From: Fennellomyces sp. T-0311
Lineage: Eukaryota; Mucoromycota; Mucoromycetes; Mucorales; Lichtheimiaceae
NCBI GenBank assembly: GCA_025266875.1
Contig: JALLLT010000035.1
Coordinates: forward strand, 186,001-250,000
Reading direction: 5' to 3'
Length of the DNA: 64,000 bases
In this document: positions 1 to 10,818 of the stretch, in pieces
Position numbering within the stretch: position 1 is the stretch's first letter
Layout: each line of letters opens with the position of its first letter
Position numbers and translations under genes: made by a program
Notes under the pieces: generated by a model
Databases searched by the model: none
What the model was told of the DNA's origin: nothing
Seen by the model: the letters and a program-made list of their open reading frames with translations, nothing else

Positions 1-386
1 TAACAAAGGCTTTCTCTTCCATTATTACGAATTAGTTTTACGAAATATTGATATAGGAAAATGTTATAACGATTCAAAGTTGGGGTAAATTTGTGTCGGT
101 TATTAAATACATGCACCATACAACCGTGGACATGCGCTCCGCACTAATGGAACGAAAAAAAAATGATTATGCGAGTATTAGTGCTGCTATCCATTGTGTA
201 TCCTAACAACTCACCGTTTAATGTCGAAGCTTTCCATCTGCAGAAAAGCATTATCGAATAAAGGGGTATACAGGAACTGGCGCCACCAGCCTTCCTGGTT
301 CCTCTTGAGCATCTTGTTCGACTTCCAAAGACTGATGCTATATGATTATATTAGTAATAGTAAAGGACGGAAATTGCAAGTTCGTC

Positions 387-1541
387 TTACATATGATCAA
401 CTGCCATGCGAATATACTCAAGTCCATCCGCCAGGTCGTCGTATTGGTACAACAGTTGCCGCAATGCTTTGAGCTGGTCAATGCTCATACAATGGTGTAC
501 ATATGATAGCACATATGCCTCTTTGACGGTCAACATGTATCGGAACTTCAGGAAATCGATGCTTCGTTGGATAAGCTGCTTGTAATACGAAGATAACTTC
601 ACACTGCATAGATCGAGGCAATCATCACTTCCTCTATCAATAATTGCATCAGGAACAACTTTTTCAGCCCCATGGCATACGAACTTACAGCTTTTCAACC
701 AAGAAAGTCATCTTTTCGTCTCCTGTTGTAAGGCGCTGATAGTCATGCAGCCAGCTGATCAATCTCTCCGCGTCATTGATTGCCTCAGCCGGGCCTGTAC
801 TCTCCTTATCAGCTTGCTGTTCATATTGCTCTTGTCCTGGTTGAGAATCGCCACCGTCAGACTCAATATCACCTTCCCCTTGTGTTTGCCGAGAGTGGCC
901 ACCACTAACTTGCTGGTTGCCCTTCGGTCTCTTGTTTGATCCTGCTAGGGGTAAAGTGAGATTTTTTTATTATCTAATATGAGATAAAATACTTTTTTTG
1001 TTTTCTTTGGGTGGTCGTTTTTGCCTATGACATGACTTTGGGATGGTGAGTATCGATATCCAGCAGCAGAATAAATATCATACTAACTTGGCTATTATTT
1101 CTACCGTTTTTGAAGTGTTTATCCAAGAAAAACTTGAAGTAAGTGTTCTTGGCTTGCATGACCTCACTATCCAGCTCGTCATTCGATATCCTGACAGCAA
1201 GATCATTCCAGTACTTCTTGACATCTCCGGATCTTAGTATCTATATTGATGTAAATCTCTTTTCAGTATACAATCAACAGAATGGCTCAAAAAAAGTCCT
1301 TTACTCTGTATGACGTCCTTTGAATGTCTCTTGCCCAATGAGCTCCTTGATGCTTCGAACGTGCCAGCTTTTCAATACAGGTTTTAAATTCTGTAATGGC
1401 ATCCAATTCCTCGGTAAAGGAAAAATGTTTGAAGAAGTCCAAGATTTCGAATTTGAACCCATGATGCGTCTTTAGGTACAGAAGGGTGTGTGGCTCTTGC
1501 ATGATGTTTCGCGTAAAGGTACTTCTGTATTCTGCAAGCAT
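387..1541 (-). CDS. hypothetical spliced gene, 3' part of a Mucorales protein
   Basis: Four exons can be joined on the minus strand with consistent phase: 1541-1305, 1240-1084, 941-689 and 633-387, giving about 297 residues and ending in a TAA. Donors and acceptors are GT-AG (for example GTAAAG at 1304, and CTAGCAG before 941). The first two exons encode a helical stretch with aromatic pairs (KKYWNDLAV, TYFKFFLDKHF). The third is a polar Q/G/E-rich linker, and the last is a compact helical segment (SSYYKQLIQRSIDFLKFRY). I recognise no family. The ATG at 1541 lies beside a possible acceptor (CTTGCAG), so the true start may be further upstream. The linker followed by a helical end resembles transposon-encoded accessory proteins, but this is inference only. 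Confidence 0.5.
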
Positions 1542-1764
1542 TTAATCAGAATAATTGCCAGAATTTTTCGGGTGTGAATATGGAGCCATAGATACATTGG
1601 AAAAGCAGTTTTCTTTCAGTGCCTTTTCGAACTCTCAACATCTATTTGATCTTCGTGTAGAAAATAGTGCCACTTAAAGAGATTTGGAGATTTCAAAGAG
1701 GGTTGTATATATTGTATAGCCTCCAGGACGTTTTCCAAGGCGGTAATATATTTGAGCATTTTGT

Positions 1765-1965
1765 AAGGTTAAGGGAGTCTTCATAATGACTTTTAAGAAG
1801 TAGAGGAGGTTCAAAAGGTTTTCCGGTATGTATTCGCAAACGGTTAAAAAGTTTAGTGAGCTTTTTGGTATATTTGAAAAGGTTGAAATAAGTTCAGTGA
1901 GCATTTTAATGCGTTTGAAAGGATTTAAAAGGTTCAGCGGGTGCTTTGTGTATATGAAAGGTTAA
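1765..1965. repeat. degenerate tandem repeat, unit about 38-40 bp
   Basis: At least four diverged units are visible, each starting with GGTT(A/G/C)AAA followed by AGTTCAGTGAGC-like sequence and a T-rich tail. Examples start near 1806, 1846, 1885 and 1920. The stretch 1542-2140 otherwise holds no supportable gene. Confidence 0.5.
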
Positions 1966-2140
1966 AAAGATACAATAATACTTTTGCCCATTAGGCAAGC
2001 CAACAGAGAATTTAGAAACTAAATACAGATATGCAAATTAAAACATTTGTTATATAATGAGCTCGATAAAATCATTATAAAGCTAGTGTTAATAATACGT
2101 GAGATGCAATGACCAACCACTGAAATACCTGTTCGCGCTA

Positions 2141-2452
2141 CTAATCAAGAGCGTATTCATTACCATATGCAATATATCCATCCTCATCCTCACTCCTATA
2201 TACATGTTCATAAATTGTGTTCTCTTCCTCTGATTGGTCTTCCAGCATGCTTTCGCTGAAACTTTCCAACATATCAGCAGAGTAATGAGTATCGAAGGCC
2301 GGAACTCTTCCTTTTGAGGGGGGCCATGACTATAGGTCTCTGCCTCTATCTACTAGATAGTTTCCAATGCCTGATGTTGTATCCAACATGAACACACCCT
2401 AACAAGCTTCTTTGTCATCGATGCTGTCCGTCAGCGAATAAGAGCTTTCCAT
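2141..2452 (-). pseudogene. acidic protein-like fragment with in-frame TAG codons
   Basis: A single minus-strand frame runs for 104 codons from an ATG at 2452 to a TAG at 2141-2143. It is interrupted by TAG at 2399-2401 and 2330-2332. The C-terminal 55 residues are strongly protein-like and acidic (MLEDQSEEENTIYEHVYR, SEDEDGYIAYG). Either this is a decayed gene, or the stops lie in a poorly marked intron (GTTAGG at about 2402 to an AG near 2310). No family is recognised. Confidence 0.35.
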
Positions 2453-2633
2453 CCTTACCGCCGCTTCCCACTTCCGACATCGGAACGTTGAGCTTCATGC
2501 TTACCAAATACTCAGCCAATCAGGTTACTCATAGACACGACCTTCCGGTCAACGCGTCTCTTCACGGATATGCTCTGTCAGCATTCATCCTATCGATCAT
2601 CACGATCCGTAACTGCTCAATGATAATAAGGTT

Positions 2634-2682
2634 GACCACCATGGGAAATAATCTGGACAATCCGGACAATCCGGCCCATCAG
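2634..2682 (+). repeat. left terminal inverted repeat of the 2.2-kb element
   Basis: This 49-bp stretch is matched in inverted orientation at 4772-4820 with about four mismatches. It contains an internal direct duplication of GGACAATCC. Confidence 0.65.
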
Positions 2683-2810
2683 GACAAAAAATTGCCATAT
2701 ATACACACCGGAGAAGGAATAGAGGTCAAAAAGGGAAGGCACGTGTAACAGCTGGTAGACAGAAAGCTTTGTCGTTCCAGGTATGGAAACTCAAGACACT
2801 CATGACAAGC

Positions 2811-2932
2811 AAAATTGCCATACACATACATGGTGTAACAACACGATGAAAAAAGTTGCCATATACACACACGGTGTAGCAACACAATGAAAAAAATTGC
2901 CATATACACAGACAAGTGTAACAGCATCAGGC
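2811..2932. repeat. minisatellite, three units of about 40 bp
   Basis: Three tandem units start at about 2811, 2851 and 2892. Each contains AAAA(A/G)TTGCCATA(C/T)ACA and GGTGTAACAACACAATGA-like sequence. A separated fourth copy of the first half lies at 2686-2710, next to the left terminal repeat of the surrounding element. Confidence 0.7.
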
Positions 2933-3029
2933 CCATCCGGCCCATACAGTTTATATATGCGGCGAGATTTTACTTTTTTCTGCTGCGCATTTGCTGTGAC
3001 CACTGATTTTACTTCTCTTTCTTTTTCCA

Positions 3030-3940
3030 ATGAATCCTTCTCATCCTGACCTGACTCGGATGTCCGAGCGCGATTTGCTCATCTTGGCATTGGATGCTTT
3101 GTCAGCCTTGAACAACACGGTGTCAACCTTGAGTGAACAGGTTGGCACGTTGACTAAACGGGTCGCCGCACTGGAAGGTCTGGTCGCGCAGTGACCGCAG
3201 CAACACCAGCAATACAAATTCGCGCTGGATCAGAGGAAGCTGACTAAGACTCAGGAGGATCACATTGCCTCAACGTTCACACTGCCAGCAGATGCTCCAG
3301 CGAGAGATGTTAATAGCAGCGCTGAGTCAGCCCTCACCACCGTTGATAAAAAGCAGACTGTCCTGGTCAACCATTGCATTGATTTCCTGCAGAGGTTCTG
3401 TTCCCTGCCAAACCAGGCAAGTGTAAAGAGTCTTCTTACCTTTCTTAAAGTTGTTGCGTGGAGCCATGGAGTGAGGGATCTGTGCGTCAACACCTTGCAT
3501 GCCTCGAACTACAGGTATATAGGTGATGATGCCATCGCCAACTATTACAAGACTTTTGAGCCCGTAGTCGAGAGGTATACAAGGTGCCATTGGGACGATG
3601 CACAGATCACTGGCTCAGTAGAGCCATCATCCGCCAGCTGTGGCTCAAGTACGTGTCGTATCCTACACCTTCCCACAGAGAATGCCTTCTTGTTTCAGTC
3701 TCAGACACATCCATTCTATTCGTTCTTTCGACGGCACCAACCGTACGTCATCCATTGGTCCAGTTTCTGCCAACATCTGTCGGAAACCACTTTGATCTAG
3801 ATTAGGACATCAAAGGACTCATCGAGTTTACCCGAAACATGGATAAGTTACTTAACAGGACGCTCGTCCTATATCGCCGCCTAAACATGGATTCGGAACA
3901 TCACCAAGAAGCGTTCATCCCGACCGCTTCAACAATATAA
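3030..3940 (+). pseudogene. broken coding region inside the 2.2-kb element
   Basis: An ATG at 3030 opens a frame with a leucine-rich coiled-coil start (DLLILALDALSALNN, VSTLSEQVGTL). It meets TGA at 3192-3194 and then continues open in the same frame for about 130 codons (FLKVVAWSHGVRDLC, YKTFEPVVERYTRCHW). Near 3580-3600 the protein-like reading moves to another frame (DHWLSRAIIRQLWLKYVSY). That frame is cut by TAG at 3803 and ends at TAA 3938-3940. Two nonsense changes and one frameshift indicate a dead gene. It is probably the former coding sequence of the TIR element around it. No family is recognised. Confidence 0.55.
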
Positions 3941-4140
3941 ATATCTGAGTAGTTTGTCATCAATAAAAACATCTTTAATTCGGTCTCGCACTTTCACGTC
4001 TGATCTTATTTGAGAATATCACAGTACGTCTATTGTCCAAAAGGTAAAAGCATGCGAGTCAACCAGGATGGAAGGTATGTATAATGATATATCATATGGC
4101 ATGCTCAGATTTAACTAGCTTCTAGTATATGCATCGTAAG

Positions 4141-4610
4141 TTCATGGATAACTTGTTATAAAATAGCTCTCGAACGACTGTGTCCAGAGTTGCTTCGTGG
4201 ATGGGCCATAAGGATGTGGCAGCAACTCCATCCGCGTCGACTTCCATGTCAGCATAAGGTAAGCATAAAAAAAGGTGTATTTGTATTTTATATACTCATT
4301 ATTATTTGATAGGGAAATCAGCAGTGCAGCCGCGGGGAACACGTATGTTTTGTCAAACTGATGATAATACTGGACCTAACTTGAAGAACGCGATATATAT
4401 AGTGCTGACAACGCTGGCGATACTGACGACGATGGCATTGACATTTTTGAGGACGAAGATGAAGAGTACGATCCCTTCCTCGCTCCCCTCCGGCAACAAC
4501 AACAGCAACAGCAACAGCGTCAACCACAACAACCACAGGTACAGTGATGGCGATCCCGGCCATCTGCTCGTGCCCAAAAAGAAAGAGCCATCCCTCCTGA
4601 AGGTTTTTTT
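4141..4610 (+). pseudogene. acidic/polyglutamine exon-like fragment
   Basis: An exon-like stretch at 4141-4259 (ERLCPELLRGWAIRMW) ends at a GTAAGC donor. After 4315 a second stretch reads as an acidic run (DTDDDGIDIFEDEDEEYDP) followed by polyglutamine and a TGA at about 4548, with open sequence beyond. The frames do not join cleanly, so I treat it as decayed coding DNA of the surrounding TIR element. An AATAAA-like signal lies at 4615. Confidence 0.35.
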
Positions 4611-5038
4611 TTACAATAAAGTTTTTTTTTTCGCAAATAAGATTTATTGACAAAAGCGTCTTCTGATACACGGCATTGGCTGCCTATTTCTTACCATATA
4701 AGGTATCAGTACGCTTCAGATTTTTTACCATATAGGGAATCTGGACATATACTGAGATTAAAAAGTATGCGCTGATGCGCCGGATTGTCTGGATTGTCCG
4801 GATTATTTCCCATGGTGGACATTACACATCACTCACGGAAATACCGGCTTAAGGAAATCCCATCTTGGATAAGCATTTATTATAAGTAGAGAGAGCAAAA
4901 CATATGAAATAAATCAGTTACCTTTTTGAGTCTCGTTGACATATTTGTCTTTTACACTTGCTCCTCTCTTGATTTAACATTATGCTCTGCTTCTATCCGT
5001 CGTAGCGAATGTTGATGATGGCTTTCCTTGTGTAACTC

Positions 5039-5133
5039 AGAGCGTAGCTAAGCACTTCATAGGCTGCTTCAGGTAAGACATTGTGAAACACCGAGCGTAG
5101 CTCGACACTTCATAGGCTGCCTAGGTAAGACAT
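5039..5133. repeat. tandem duplication, unit about 53 bp
   Basis: AGCGTAGCT...ACTTCATAGGCTGC...GGTAAGACAT occurs at about 5041-5082 and again at 5094-5133. The interval 4821-5221 shows no other supportable feature, although it may contain lost 5' exons of the next gene. Confidence 0.55.
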
Positions 5134-5221
5134 AAAGACTAGCTCGGCCGTTCATTCGCCTTACTTCAGGCCCAGATACTTCAAGCCCGCCCAGTTTTTG
5201 AATAGGACAAAAGTTCTGGAT

Positions 5222-5824
5222 ATGGACAGTTTGGCATGGATTAATCATATTCCAAACATGCAAGATATTGTTGGTTCCGATTCGCGATCATCTGGTACAG
5301 AAACTACGACAATTGTGGTTGCTATGGTTGCTAGTGATGGATGGGTAAGTGATAGCATCAACCTTAAGGATCCAGGATGAATACATATATAACTCGATTA
5401 CATACCCTATAGGTCATTCTTGTTGGTGCTCTGGTTAATTTCTGGCGTTTGTGCAGAAAGCGACGGCAATTAAAAGCAAACAAGGGGACGATCGAGGAAA
5501 ATAGCAACAAGCCGGATGAAAAAAGTCATATGTCGATTCCCCATGATGATGAAGGGGATGCTGGAGGTAGCTATCCAGTAGCATTGGAGCAATCCAATAG
5601 TTACTGTAAAAAAAAATAACAACTTTCATGGCCGTTATAGCTAACCAAATGGCAAACGTCTTCATTTAGCTACGCCGACAGTCGCAACACATGTTCCACA
5701 TACACTAGAGTCGCCGATGCTTGGTGAATGCCAAGCTTTACCTCCCAGCTTTAGATATCCAAAGGCAGATGAAATATCCGTAGGAAATACAGGCAACGAA
5801 TAGAATCCAGACGAGGTGATAATC
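5222..5824 (+). pseudogene. single-pass membrane protein gene, 3' exons, interrupted by a giant transposon
   Basis: Three exons join in phase: 5222-5344, 5413-5605 and 5670 onward, with 68-bp and 64-bp GT-AG introns. The product has a hydrophobic segment (TTTIVVAMVA... WVILVGALVNF) followed by a basic stop-transfer (CRKRRQLK) and a polar cytoplasmic tail. This is the layout of a type I membrane protein lacking its N-terminal part. The frame is open upstream of 5222, so 5' exons are probably missing or unresolved. A TAG occurs at 5801-5803, and the frame then stays open into the 9-bp target duplication at 5816-5824. It resumes at 23512 and ends at TAA 23617-23619. Either the TAG is a later nonsense change, or it is the natural stop and the transposon landed just beyond it. 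Confidence 0.55.
5816..5824 (+). repeat. 9-bp target-site duplication, left copy (GTGATAATC)
   Basis: GTGATAATC immediately precedes the left terminal repeat. The identical 9-mer lies at 23503-23511, just beyond the right terminal repeat once the nested retrotransposon is removed. Nine base pairs is the usual duplication size of Mutator-like elements. Confidence 0.8.
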
Positions 5825-5866
5825 GCAAGACTTGAAAACAACGTAATTTAATCGCGGAATGAGAAA
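5825..5866 (+). repeat. left terminal inverted repeat of the giant MULE-like element
   Basis: This starts GCAAGACTTGAAAACAACG. Its reverse complement is at 18077-18118, with three transition differences confined to the outer 7 bp. Confidence 0.85.
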
Positions 5867-5980
5867 ACTAGTAGTCACCAAATCAGAGAAAAAACGGCGA
5901 AGTTAAAAACTTTAAAAAAATGGTAAAGTCATTCGAGGAAAAAATTATAAAACAGTTAAGTTCTTAGAAACAAAAAAAAG

Positions 5981-8507
5981 TTAAAATCTCTGTTGGTGGT
6001 CGCGTTGAGCAGTCGATTCATGCTCCCAGGTCTTCAGTGTAGACCACACATTATCCATTGCTTGGGAAGCTTGGTTTAGGTGACGTGCAGCAGCAAGAGG
6101 GTAAGCACTTGTGTTCACTCTTTGTGCCTGTTCAAACAGCTTTCGCGCAGACAACTGGAATCTTTATATAACAATGTCAGGTGAATTAAAGCTTATGTAA
6201 CTGTATATTTACCTTGCGACAGCTTGTTCAAGCAGAGCTTCTGGAGAAGGACGCTCACTTTCCACGGTTTCATCGATCGCTTGAGGTGCAAGTAGCGCAG
6301 ACACATACCCTAAAGGCAGACTAACACCGTGTATCCTATTAACTAGGTACATATGCTTACACACACCCCCTCGCTGAACAAAATCAGTGCAAGTGCACTC
6401 GCGCATAGCGCCACCTCCGTCGCTTTCAAGAGTGATGGTATACGAGCCATTGCCTGAAAACGAGGATACATTGACAGTGACTTCATCCACCCAATCGATC
6501 ATATCAAATCCAACATCATCTGCAACGATCACATACACACCAGAGTAGGTAATTAATGGGGACAATGCATACTTTTATTTGCCAAACTTATAAAATAAGT
6601 TATATACGATACTAAACTTACCTGGAATATTATCGGCTGCTCGACGACGCGCCGTTTCAGCTTGGCTGCTGACGATTGCTTGAATATCCAGTCTTGCCTG
6701 GACATGACTTGTCATCACGTCAGGAAGGACATTCTCCCAAAGGATGTAAACCAAAACGTCAGCTCGCTGGCGCCTAAGCTTTCCAAGGTATGTCTCTTTA
6801 AGCGTTCGGTGCCACGATTCGACATGATTGTTGGTATTAATACCATTACGAAACTGAAATAAAATATGAAGCTTTAAATTTTACGTCCCATTAATATCAC
6901 TTACCTGGCGCCAGGCATTGCTCCACTTCTCCTTCTTAGAGAGATACTCTCGGTCGAAGTAAGCTTGAAGTGCTGCCATGTCCCACTCCTCTTCATGCAT
7001 ATCGCAGAAGATTCGTAGCTCATCATACGCAAGCTCAAAATCTTCTTCCGCGGAAGCGATCAGCATATTATTAAGCCTGAAGGTCTCATCTCGCACCATC
7101 TTCACCACCGTAGAGTGTGTTGAAACCCCCGGACGAACGCACACTTTCGTAACGATGTTCTTACGCCACGCACGCTTCAGATGCCAATGACAAATCGACA
7201 CTCTCACGGCATCACCATAAGCTGATCGGATACCAGCCATCTCTGTATCCGAATTGTCAATCATGATGGTTCGAGGCTGAAACCCCATATCATCCTTCAA
7301 CCACTTGAGCCAGAATTCCACTGGATACTGAGAGTCTGAATTAGTCACCATCCAGCAAAGCGGCGAACCTTTTCCAGTCTCCTGGCAACGAGCGACGATA
7401 GTGTATAGGTAGCAATGAGAATCAGCACCGTCTATGTATGTACGATGTGTTGAATCAAGACAGGCAATACCATCATTGAGATAGAGCACCTAAATTTAAA
7501 AAAAATTATTTCAGTCATATTTAATCAATCCATATGCTTATATTACTTACCGATCGTTGCCATTTAGACATAAACGCAAACAAGAACATACCCTCTTGAT
7601 AGGTGGACAGGTTCTTAGATGTCCAATAACCTTCTTCCTGCGCGATCTTCAAACCCCAACGTTCCAGACTTTCGTCAAATCGTGGAGAGAGATAGGCTCT
7701 TTTGCTTAAAACCTTTGTCATCGCGTAGTATACCTCTTGATATGTAATGTGCAAGGAATGAGGTATCTTGCTATAATCGCCAGAGAGGATCTCACCTAGA
7801 CGCTTTTTGTCAAGACGGATGATGTTCTTGATATTGGTCCAGTTAAGATCTCTTTCAACCAGTTGTTCGATTATCTCCCTCATTTCCGTGGATACAGGGG
7901 CAGAACAAAGGTCGGAAACACTGCCTGGCTGGTGACCGGTATGCACCCAATCGTACGTAATCGAAACCTTGTCAGGCATAAGACTATTGGTCTGGATAAG
8001 GATACTTGCAGTACATCCACAGCCGAGACGACCGTTAGGCTTACGCGTTGGAGCTTCAGAAGGCTGTCCCCATCTATGGCACTTATAGCGCTGAAGTATA
8101 ATTAATGCTTCACTTCCATGTTTACTATAATGATATGTTTACTATAATGATGTGTATACCAATTGAAAGGAAAGAGTTTCAGGACGGCCTTTCTTTGGTG
8201 GTCTTGGCTGATCAGGCTCATCAACCAAGGTCTCGTCGGTAGGACGGAGAAAAGGAAGCACATGAGGCCTAAACTTTTCAAGGAACTCGGCATTTCTACC
8301 TTTGTTCTTGCTGTTGTACATTCCACTGGTTACGTTCTGGAACTTGCATCCATAGATGGCCTCTTGTGTATGAAGCCACTCTTCAAACGCACTTCGATCC
8401 TTGGTGAAAGTTACAGGACTTTCTTGCGCATAGGGTGGGGGAGAACCAGTGGTACGCTCCTGGAGTATGCGAATAGCATTGTCAATGAAAGAAGGCATTG
8501 TTGTCAT
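5981..8507 (-). CDS. MULE transposase with N-terminal zinc finger and C-terminal SWIM domain (730 aa)
   Basis: Six exons join in phase: 8507-8160, 8090-7551, 7489-6905, 6853-6622, 6519-6213 and 6161-5981, with introns of 61, 69, 51, 102 and 51 bp. Visible parts in order: a FLYWCH/FAR1-like zinc-binding stretch (YKCHRWG... GCGCTASI, about 117-145); the MULE DDE core with D308 (CLDSTHRT), D374 (MIDNSDTEM), a conserved CHWHLKRAW, and E503 (NNHVESWHRTL); and a SWIM finger with C610, C612, C622 and H624 (CTCTDF... VCKHMYL). All catalytic residues are present and no stop interrupts the frame, so it looks functional. The 3' end lies about 115 bp inside the left terminal repeat. It is expected to cut and rejoin DNA at the element ends. 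An alternative start is the ATG at 8498. Confidence 0.85.
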
Positions 8508-9579
8508 GTAGTAAAGTCAGAGGGTGCGTGTTTTTTTGTGGGATTTTTAATTTAAACAGCGAATTCCGTTCCTGAGGAAAAGCAGTCCAGTTTCTTAATG
8601 TTGCCAAACTTCACTTTCAAGCATTACTGCCCTGTCACAGGGCTAAAATGAGAGGTTAAAATGTGAGTAAAAATGGTGGCGATTTTTCATCAATAAAATC
8701 GGTGATTGCTGTCACTTTTACCGAAGTTAACCAATTAAATTAACCCTGTTCTCACCCTTTTCTGCGACTTTTTCATGTTAATAAGCTAGCACTAATGGTA
8801 AATACGGGTGAAACCAAGTTGACTTTTTAACTTTAAAATTGGGTGATTCCTGTCACTTTCACCGACAAACTAGGTGAATTGGTCATCTTCCACCCGTTTT
8901 TACCCCACGTTTATGGGTGAAATACAGTTATCCGCGCGTATTACGTGTGTAAATATCACTATATATACATAGCCTTTAGCGATCAGAATCCCTGTCATCT
9001 GTCGAGCTATGCTAATTTCAAACCTACACACGTTTCAGTATTACTATTTTCGAATTCCTTATCATAATATATGGGAAGTACATTTATTTTAAATTTTCGA
9101 TATATAGAAACATATATGAGAGAAGGGTAGTACTGCAGTTTATGGGAAACTACATAAATATTTGAGAAAATACACAACCATGTGAATGTTCATAAATTGA
9201 CCGGCTTAGAAGAAAAGTGGAATGAACAGAAGGAAATTGCTGCTGCGCAAAGTACGGTGAGTGGGGGGGGTACTTGATATGTCTTTTTTTTTTTGATAAA
9301 CCAGTACGTATGCCTTGTAAAAAATACCTAAAACGGTTGTCACCAAAGCTCAGACATCAGTCATTGACAGGGAGTTTTGGGATTCTAGGGAGTTAAAGTT
9401 TGTTAGACCTATACATATATCGAGTATACGCTCAATCCCTGCTTACTAAGGTTTGCTTATTACGCAGTCTTTTCTCATTGATCATCAATTGTTTCGAAGC
9501 TTCTTTCCTTGCCAGCTTTTTTGCTTCTTTCGTGTTCTAACGAATACGTGTTAACTATTAATAACATGTGCCTTTGATC
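8508..9579. other. intergenic region with repeated TTTYACCC/GGGTGAAA motifs
   Basis: No gene was found here. Between about 8640 and 8930 the motif GGTGA(A/T)/TTTCACC recurs, including two copies of TGTCACTTT(T/C)ACCG at about 8710 and 8851. It lies upstream of the SWIM-MULE start and may hold transposase-binding or promoter sites. One TTTTTTTGTGGGATTTTT at about 8532 is the reverse of the CCCACAAAAA motif clustered near the right end of the element. The part 8940-9579 is AT-rich without recognised features. Confidence 0.4.
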
Positions 9580-10320
9580 TTAGTCGTAAAATGGCTTCTT
9601 GCTGCATACCTTTTCTGTAACAAGTGCTCCCTCTTTTACTACTGCTTGACGCTTCTGTGCCTGGAGTAGTTTCTTAGCTTTTATCTTCCTTCTTTGGTAC
9701 CGGACTTTGTTCCCCCAATGCTGTTTCACTAGAAACACGATTGGCCAGAGGTCTTCGCACCGGCGAGCAGGGATACCAAGTGCTTCTGCCTCTGCAGTGA
9801 TTGACCGGATGATTTGACCACGCTTCGAAAGTCGCTTCCATGGCGGAATCTTTCCATTATCCGAGCGAATAGCTCCTATTACTTCTTCGCACTCCCATCT
9901 GATGCGTTTTTCAAGCCTCTTTGTCAGTTTCTTGTATCCTCCATGGTCTGTTTCGATATCCTTGACGTGTGATTCCATAAATTCATGGATGTCGGTGATA
10001 TGTAGATCGGTCATTGATGCGACCAGAAGCTTGATGATCTCAGAAAACGGCACACGAGTATGGTCGCTGGGATTTTGACCCTCGTCTCCCAGGGAAAAAG
10101 TCGCACCACGGCACAGCGATAAGTAGGAATTATCATGGCTTTCCCTCAATTTCTTGATTTCGGTAATAAATAGGGTTTCGAGTTGTTCTTGACGCTCTGC
10201 CATGTGAGTAATCATGGAAATAACATTTTGCAGTACAACAGATATATCAGAAACATCAAATGTCGTACTGTGAGGATTGCCTTGCGGTTGATCCTTCTTT
10301 TTGCGACGTGTTGGTGCCAT
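9580..10320 (-). CDS. 246-aa coiled-coil protein paired with Tnp2 transposase
   Basis: This is an intronless ORF with a basic N-terminus (PTRRKKK). A predicted coiled coil follows at about residues 25-65 (VLQNVISMITHMAERQEQLE, continuing), then a helical C-terminal half ending in a basic stretch (RYQRRKIKAKKLLQAQKRQ). The segment PPWKRLSKRGQIIRS ... QHW resembles TWEHLSKQSKLEAEG ... KAFW in the first exon of the accessory gene at 61053. It is divergently transcribed from the Tnp2 gene that starts at 10819, as the accessory gene in the CACTA element is from its own Tnp2 gene. By analogy with plant CACTA TnpA proteins it may bind element DNA, but no DNA-binding domain is certain. Confidence 0.65.
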   Translation of the reverse strand: MAPTRRKKKDQPQGNPHSTTFDVSDISVVLQNVISMITHMAERQEQLETLFITEIKKLRESHDNSYLSLCRGATFSLGDEGQNPSDHTRVPFSEIIKLLVASMTDLHITDIHEFMESHVKDIETDHGGYKKLTKRLEKRIRWECEEVIGAIRSDNGKIPPWKRLSKRGQIIRSITAEAEALGIPARRCEDLWPIVFLVKQHWGNKVRYQRRKIKAKKLLQAQKRQAVVKEGALVTEKVCSKKPFYD

Positions 10321-10583
10321 TCGGTGGTAAACTATGAAAGACCTGTAGAGAATACTTGAGTGTGATGGGAAAAAAATATTTTATTTTTGATTAACCATTT
10401 AGAGAGCACTGATACGGTTAAAATGTATCAGAACAAAAATAAACAGTAAACACACACCCATTGTGCAAAGATAAGTGTTTTGTATTTTCATAAATCGTTC
10501 GTCCTTGTTCAGAGAATTTGTTTTCAGTAGCTCTGCGGCAATGTGTATAGTAAGATAGTACGCAAGTGCCCACTCTTATGATA

Positions 10584-10684
10584 CAGTATTTCACAAAAAG
10601 TAATGTCGCGTATCAGCTGACATCTCATGCATAGTTTGTATTATAAAATGCCAAAGCTTACGACATTACTTGTTGAAAATGCTG
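10584..10684. mobile_element. MITE copy 1, Tc1/mariner-like, 101 bp with TA duplication
   Basis: A TA precedes CAGTATTTC and a TA follows ATGCTG. The ends are inverted repeats (AGTAATGTCGC near the left, GCGACATTACT near the right). A second copy at 53284-53382 is about 85% identical and also flanked by TA. It sits in the divergent promoter region between the coiled-coil gene and the Tnp2 gene. The interval 10321-10818 has no other clear feature. Confidence 0.75.
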
Positions 10685-10818
10685 TATATGGAGCCCAAAA
10701 AATAATGTTTATCAACAATAAACGCGGTGAAACCAGTTGGTTGTCGCAGTTACCCTGCCTGTATTGTTCTTTGCCCTGTCAATGCTATTTCAGCCTCTTC
10801 TTTATCCTTTTTCTTCAA

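Larger units (their letters stand above)
2634..4820. mobile_element. TIR-flanked degenerate DNA transposon, about 2.2 kb
   Basis: The left end 2634-2682 and the reverse complement of 4772-4820 match at about 45 of 49 positions. Both carry CCACCATGGGAAATAATC near the outer end, followed by two tandem GGACAATCC-type blocks. The interior holds a minisatellite, a broken coding region (3030-3940) and an acidic/polyglutamine exon-like segment near 4376-4600. I could not find a convincing target-site duplication, so the superfamily is unassigned. Confidence 0.6.

Noticed and set aside
4318..4671. 117-aa minus-strand ORF with Val-rich stretches
   Set aside because: It is the antisense shadow of the polyglutamine/acidic plus-strand segment.
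6520..6621. Apparent frameshift between exons 4 and 5 of the SWIM-MULE gene
   Set aside because: The first AG (at 6572) gives a phase error, but the next acceptor (TTGCAG at 6520) makes the whole 730-aa frame consistent.
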